NCBI RefSeq assembly: GCF_009828055.1 | Contig: NZ_WTYB01000002.1 | Span: forward strand, 62,001-126,000 | Reading direction: 5' to 3' | Source: Erythrobacter ramosus | Lineage (GTDB): Bacteria; Pseudomonadota; Alphaproteobacteria; Sphingomonadales; Sphingomonadaceae | DNA: 64,000 nucleotides | Shown here: in pieces, positions 60,137 through 64,000 of the stretch | How positions within the stretch are numbered: the first letter of the stretch is position 1 | Layout of the letters: the number at the start of each line of letters is the position of its first letter | The notes under the pieces: generated by a model | What the model saw: only the letters and a program-made list of their open reading frames with translations | The model's database searches: none | What the model was told of the DNA's origin: nothing | Program-made: the position numbers and the translations under genes

Positions 60137-60811
60137 CTACCAGCTGCCCGCTTCAATCCGCGCTTGCCGCGCCAATTCGCGTTCGCTGATAATCGGGATC
60201 GGCGCTTCGGACGGATAGGGCGGCAGCGCGCCGCCGGGCGCGTAGCTTGCGATCACCGTGCCCTTGGCCGTCACCCGGTGATCGGTCATCGTCAGGGCTG
60301 CAACCGGGGTGCCTTCGCCGAAGATGCGTTTGCCAGCTCCGATGATCACCGGATAGGTCATGGTGATCAGCTCGTCGATCAACCCGGCGGCGAGCAAGGC
60401 GGGGTAGAGCGTGCTCGATCCCTGAATGATCATCTTCGGCCCGTCACCGGCCTTCAGCGCAGCGACATCCTCCACCGAGGACACCCGGTGGCTGTTCTCC
60501 CAATCGAGCGGCCGGTCACCGCGCGTCAGGACATATTTGTTCGCAGCATTGAAAGCGTCGCGCATCGGGGCATTGTCGCCCTCGGCATAGGGCCAGTAGG
60601 CGGCGAAGATGTCATAGGTTCGCCGCCCCAACAGCAAATCGTAATCTCCCGCAAACAGCGTGCCGAGCGTTGCCTCGACCCCTTCATCCCATACGCTGAA
60701 CACCCAGCCGCCCTGATCGAACCCGCCGGTCGGGTCTTCGGTCGGGCCACCGGGGGCCTGCATCACCCCGTCGAGTGACAGGAAAGCGGAAGCGACGATG
60801 TGGCGAGCCAT
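60137..60811 (-). CDS. RibD-C/dihydrofolate reductase-like oxidoreductase
   Basis: The 224-residue protein has the RibD C-terminal/DHFR-like fold seen in many uncharacterised reductases: HIVASAFLSLDGVMQAPGG at the start, YDLLLGRRTYDIFAAYWP, MIIQGSSTLYPALLAAGLIDEL and a TMTYPVIIGAGKRIFGEG strand. NADPH-dependent reduction of a small molecule is likely, but the substrate is unknown. The ATG at 60811 has GAGGGTTAAGG upstream. It lies four bases from the GST gene on the same strand and converges on the J-domain gene. Confidence 0.9.
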   Translation of the reverse strand: MARHIVASAFLSLDGVMQAPGGPTEDPTGGFDQGGWVFSVWDEGVEATLGTLFAGDYDLLLGRRTYDIFAAYWPYAEGDNAPMRDAFNAANKYVLTRGDRPLDWENSHRVSSVEDVAALKAGDGPKMIIQGSSTLYPALLAAGLIDELITMTYPVIIGAGKRIFGEGTPVAALTMTDHRVTAKGTVIASYAPGGALPPYPSEAPIPIISERELARQARIEAGSW

Positions 60812-60815
60812 AGCC

Positions 60816-61445
60816 TTAACCCTCCTGTGCCGCCTTGATGATCGCTGCGTCGATCGCGTTGGCCTCAATGTAGGCTGTGCGCTGGGTGATCCGATCGACA
60901 TAGGCGCGGAACGAGGGCCGTTCGGGGATCGAACCGAAGCGCAGGCCCCACACGAACTGGCTACCGACATAAGTATCGGCCATCGTGAATCGGCTGCCGG
61001 CGATGAAGTCGTTGGCCGAAAGCCAGCCGTCGAGCGCGTCGAGCGCCAATCCAAGGCTGCCAAAGCCCGCCATGCCGGTCTTGCCTTCGGGTACTTCCCA
61101 GCCCATCGCCTTGCCGACCACCGCCTGTTCCAGCGGCCCGGCAGCGAAGAACAGCCAGCGGAAATAGGACGCCTTTTCGTGTACGTCGGGCAGCAGGCCT
61201 TTATCGGGGTGGGTCTCGGCGAGGTAGTGATTAATCGCGGCGCACTCGGTGATCACATGGTCATGGCCGTCATGGTGATGCACTAAGGTGGGCACCTTGT
61301 TCATCGGGTTGATGGTCTTGAACGTGTCTGGCCGGGTCGCCCAATCGAACACCACATGTTCGTAATCCGCGCCGGCTTCATGAAGCGCCCAGCGCGCAAT
61401 CTGCCCGCGGCTCATGGCAACGGTGTAGAAGGTGAATTCGGCCAT
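60816..61445 (-). CDS. Glutathione S-transferase family protein
   Basis: The 209-residue protein has an N-terminal thioredoxin-like half with FTFYTVAMSRGQIARWALHE and the conserved cis-proline and acidic region in NPMNKVPTLV to VITECAAINHYL, followed by a helical C-terminal half (MADTYVGSQF). AGGGAGA precedes the ATG at 61445. The active-site residue of the first half is likely Ser18 or Tyr8 in this subgroup. The glutathione acceptor is unknown. It is four bases from the DHFR-like gene, so cotranscription is likely. Confidence 0.9.
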   Translation of the reverse strand: MAEFTFYTVAMSRGQIARWALHEAGADYEHVVFDWATRPDTFKTINPMNKVPTLVHHHDGHDHVITECAAINHYLAETHPDKGLLPDVHEKASYFRWLFFAAGPLEQAVVGKAMGWEVPEGKTGMAGFGSLGLALDALDGWLSANDFIAGSRFTMADTYVGSQFVWGLRFGSIPERPSFRAYVDRITQRTAYIEANAIDAAIIKAAQEG

Positions 61446-61465
61446 TGATGCTCTCCCTTGAATTT

Positions 61466-62317
61466 TTACGGCCGCGCGGTCGGCTGGCGGAATGCCCAGC
61501 GCAGGGTGCGGCCCATGCCCCAAGTCGCTGCGCGCGCGGGCAGGGCGGTCAATATCGGTCGTTGCAACCGCAGCATTTGTCTCGCCCAGTCGGGCAGCAT
61601 CGCGACGGCATCGGCGGTGACCATGGTCTGCACTGCCTGCGGCGTTCCCTGCGGACGCTGGCTGAGCACCAGCTGCGCCACCTCGCGCGCGGCGGGTGAA
61701 GCGCTGAGATCATGGCGCAGCTCACGGAAGATCGCGTCTGCCTCGGCGCGGGTCTCAGGCACCGGATCGGCCCCCAGCGCGCGGGCAATAACGGCGAACT
61801 GGCGGTAATATTCGTCCTGCTCGGCGCCCGGCATATTGGGCCGTACGTGCCGTAAGTAGCCTGCAAGGAAGCTCTGCGCTTCAGTGACATGGACCCAGGC
61901 GAGGGTGCGCGGATTGGTCGCCTGATAGGCCGAATCGTCAGGCAGCGTCCCGCCGACCTTGGCGTGGATACGGTTGACACGGTCAATCGCCTTCATGGCC
62001 TCCTCGTGGTGGCCGAAGGTCGTCACCGCAATGAAGCGCGCGGTGCGCCGCAGCCGCCCGTGCATATCCTCGCGGAAATTGGAGTGGTCGAGCACGCCTT
62101 GCAGCGCGTGGGGGTGGAGCATTTGCAGCAGCAGCGCGCGCACCCCGCCGGTCATCATGCCCACGATATCGGCGTGCACCTGCCGGATCGGCGTATCGCG
62201 TTCAAACAGCGCTTCGTCCGACGGCGGGGTCGGCGTCTGGCCTTGGCTCGCATCGTGAAACACGCCGCGCACCTGAGAGACCAGTTTGAGGCGCAGCGAT
62301 TCGACGGGATCTGGCAT
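61466..62317 (-). CDS. MpaB/DUF2236 family protein
   Basis: The 283-residue protein matches the DUF2236 (oxygenase MpaB, rubber oxygenase-like) pattern: PIRQVHADIVGMMTGGVRALLLQMLHP-like segments, NFREDMHGRLRRTARFIAVTTFG, RVNRIHAKVGG, and WVHVTEAQSFLAGY with histidines that could bind heme. Relatives include latex-clearing oxygenases and MpaB monooxygenases. No signal peptide is seen. ATG at 62317 is one of several possible starts and its Shine-Dalgarno is weak. It lies 20 bases after the GST gene start, in the same direction. Confidence 0.88.
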   Translation of the reverse strand: MPDPVESLRLKLVSQVRGVFHDASQGQTPTPPSDEALFERDTPIRQVHADIVGMMTGGVRALLLQMLHPHALQGVLDHSNFREDMHGRLRRTARFIAVTTFGHHEEAMKAIDRVNRIHAKVGGTLPDDSAYQATNPRTLAWVHVTEAQSFLAGYLRHVRPNMPGAEQDEYYRQFAVIARALGADPVPETRAEADAIFRELRHDLSASPAAREVAQLVLSQRPQGTPQAVQTMVTADAVAMLPDWARQMLRLQRPILTALPARAATWGMGRTLRWAFRQPTARP

Positions 62318-62432
62318 TGGGGAGATATAGGCGTGCAGCGGGCCTGAGGGAAACGGACTCGCCAAATTGCCAGCCTTCGCAGCCAAACCACTGCTTGCAG
62401 GCGGGCGAGGCCTGTTCTAACCGAACCCCACG

Positions 62433-63422
62433 ATGACTGCACCCTCCAAGAACAATGTCACCGGCGATAGCGCCATGCCCAATCAGCCCGACATCACCGT
62501 CGACGTCCGCGAGATGTTCGGCATCGATGTCGATTGGCAAGTGCCCGCCTTCTCGAAGATTGACGAGCATGTGCCCGAGATTGACGGCGCCTATGTGTTC
62601 GATCCGGACACTACGCTGGCGATTCTGGCGGGTTTTGCGCACAACCGCCGCGTGATGGTGCAAGGCTACCACGGTACGGGCAAGTCGACCCATATTGAAC
62701 AGGTCGCCGCGCGGCTCGGCTGGCCCAGCATCCGGGTGAACCTTGATGCACACATCAGCCGTATCGACCTGATCGGGCGCGATGCGATCGTGCTGAAGGA
62801 CGGCTTGCAGGTCACCGAGTTCAAGGAAGGCATCCTGCCCTGGGCGCTACAGCACCCGGTGGCGCTGACATTCGACGAATATGACGCAGGCCGGCCGGAC
62901 GTGATGTTCGTGATCCAGCGCATTCTCGAATTCGATGGCCGCCTGACCCTTCTCGACCAGAACCGCGTCATCACGCCCAACCCGTGGTTCCGCCTGTTCG
63001 CCACCACCAACACCGTCGGCCTCGGCGACACCTCGGGCCTGTATCACGGCACGCAGGCGATCAACCAAGCGCAGATGGACCGCTGGAACATCGTCGTGGC
63101 GCTCAATTACCTCGCCCCCGCGGTTGAACAGCAGATCGTCAAGTCCAAGACCCCGGCGACCGATGACAAGCTGATCGCCGACATGGTCAAGGTGGCTGAG
63201 CTGACCCGCCAAGGTTTCATCAACGGCGATATCTCGACCGTGATGAGCCCGCGCACGGTCATCACCTGGGCCCAGAACGCGAGCATCTTCGGTTCGACCG
63301 GCTTCGCCTTCCGCCTCAGCTTCCTCAACAAGTGCGATGAAGCGGAGCGCACGCTGGTGGCAGAATACTACCAGCGCGTGTTTGGCGAAGACCTGCCCGA
63401 AGGCGCAGCGAAGAAGCGGTAA
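62433..63422 (+). CDS. cobS: Cobaltochelatase subunit CobS
   Basis: The 329-residue AAA+ ATPase carries the CobS N-terminus ([10 protein letters not shown] to [18 protein letters not shown]-like), Walker [10 protein letters not shown] near 90, Walker B ALTFDEYD near 150, the [18 protein letters not shown] block and a C-terminal [15 protein letters not shown]. With CobN and CobT it inserts cobalt into hydrogenobyrinic acid diamide in the aerobic cobalamin pathway. CobT is not the next gene, which is an outer-edge penicillin-binding protein. It is divergent from the MpaB gene. The start ATG could also be at 62475. Confidence 0.94.
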   Translation: MTAPSKNNVTGDSAMPNQPDITVDVREMFGIDVDWQVPAFSKIDEHVPEIDGAYVFDPDTTLAILAGFAHNRRVMVQGYHGTGKSTHIEQVAARLGWPSIRVNLDAHISRIDLIGRDAIVLKDGLQVTEFKEGILPWALQHPVALTFDEYDAGRPDVMFVIQRILEFDGRLTLLDQNRVITPNPWFRLFATTNTVGLGDTSGLYHGTQAINQAQMDRWNIVVALNYLAPAVEQQIVKSKTPATDDKLIADMVKVAELTRQGFINGDISTVMSPRTVITWAQNASIFGSTGFAFRLSFLNKCDEAERTLVAEYYQRVFGEDLPEGAAKKR

Positions 63423-63472
63423 GCAAGTCGCTTGCAGGCCAGTGTCCTAGGCTGGTAACACAGCCGCTAAGA

Positions 63473-64000
63473 TGGCGCTGTTCGACCGATTCTGGAAAGG
63501 CTCACGCTCCGGTGCTCCGGAGGGGGAAGGCACGCCTGCGGGGTTCTTTCCGCTCTACGAATCGACCCGTCCGCTGGACGACGATGAGGACGACGAACCG
63601 CGCCCGCGCGCCTCTGCCACGCCCGCATTTGATGAATGGGACGCGAAGCTCGCCAGCATCGATGACGCGCTGGTCGTTGAAGAGAAGCGCCGCCTGCGCT
63701 GGTGGCAGCGCGACTATTGGCGCGCGCGCTCGAAATGGTGGTGGACCGGGCGCAGTGTCATGGCGACGTTGGCGGTGCTCACGCTGCTGATCGGCTGGCT
63801 GACTATCACCGCGCCGCTGTCCAAAAGCCTTGAGCCGATCGCTCCGCCGCAAGTCACTCTGCTCGCCAGCGACGGCACGCCGATTGCGCGGCAGGGCGCG
63901 GTGGTGGAGGCGCCGGTCAAGGTCGCCGACCTCCCCCCGCATGTCACTCAGGCCTTCCTCGCGATCGAGGACCGGCGGTTCTATTCCCATTGGGGGATCG
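63473..64000 (+). CDS. Class A penicillin-binding protein, 5' part
   Basis: The frame starts at ATG 63473 and runs past the window end; 176 residues are visible. There is a polar, acidic cytoplasmic tail (DDDEDDE), a basic and Trp-rich region (WWQRDYWRARSKWWW), a membrane helix (about 90-112), and then the start of the transglycosylase GT51 domain: VTLLASDGTPIARQGA and PPHVTQAFLAIEDRRFYSHWGI, which is the classic PBP1A entry motif with its catalytic glutamate. The tail is longer than usual. The transpeptidase part lies outside, so monofunctional transglycosylase is not excluded. Confidence 0.92.

Overview
This window is a gene-dense chromosomal segment from a GC-rich alphaproteobacterium. The best fit is Sphingomonadales, probably Erythrobacteraceae or a close relative. 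That view rests on the codon bias, the two large TonB-dependent receptors, the twin entericidin-like lipoproteins, the potassium-insensitive type of proton pyrophosphatase, the tiny aa3-oxidase subunit IV peptide and the short-form HisG. I see no insertion sequence, prophage, CRISPR array or rRNA. There is one tRNA gene (Phe, GAA). Almost all of the window is coding, and many neighbouring genes overlap by 1 to 4 bases.

Layout. Positions 1-2547 hold the end of a PhoD-like phosphatase, an SDR oxidoreductase and an NtrC-type response regulator whose sigma-54 contact loop is altered. Positions 2837-6556 are a proton-translocating transhydrogenase operon (pntAA, pntAB, pntB), headed by an oxidase subunit IV peptide and interrupted by a PH-domain gene. 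Positions 6613-9808 are a beta-helix protein, a diheme cytochrome of the SO2930 type and an alpha/beta hydrolase in one overlapping run. Next come a racemase-like protein, dgt, an NAD-binding protein, an ABA4-like membrane protein, an acyl-CoA ligase and a DUF938 methyltransferase-like gene (9902-15543). Two entericidins, a DMT exporter, a solitary cpaF, glmS and a GGDEF-EAL protein follow (15540-23310).

Positions 23320-30597 hold purQ, purS and purC, but purC is separated from purS by a TonB receptor and a convergent M16 protease, a pair resembling protein-import systems. After tRNA-Phe comes the leftward operon infA, maf, an RNase E/G-like gene and yacG. A second TonB receptor (33066-36245) carries, inside its barrel region, two copies of a 69-residue two-cysteine module between glycine- and proline-rich linkers. 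I regard this as the most novel feature here. Then follow an HI0933-type flavoprotein, uvrC, a DUF6445 protein, OmpA-like and DUF885 proteins, a carotenoid oxygenase, a universal stress protein, tesB, a translationally coupled cupin-like and FemAB-like pair, and hppA.

The last part holds the leftward operon hisG, hisD, nusB, thiL, a DUF2332 protein, hydrolase and SDR genes, a Nudix and bolA pair, a J-domain protein, small enzymes, cobS and the start of a class A penicillin-binding protein that runs off the end. Two hairpin-forming intergenic elements (46814-46913 and 56823-56982) look like dispersed repeats. All assignments come from reading motifs and gene order; no database search was run.
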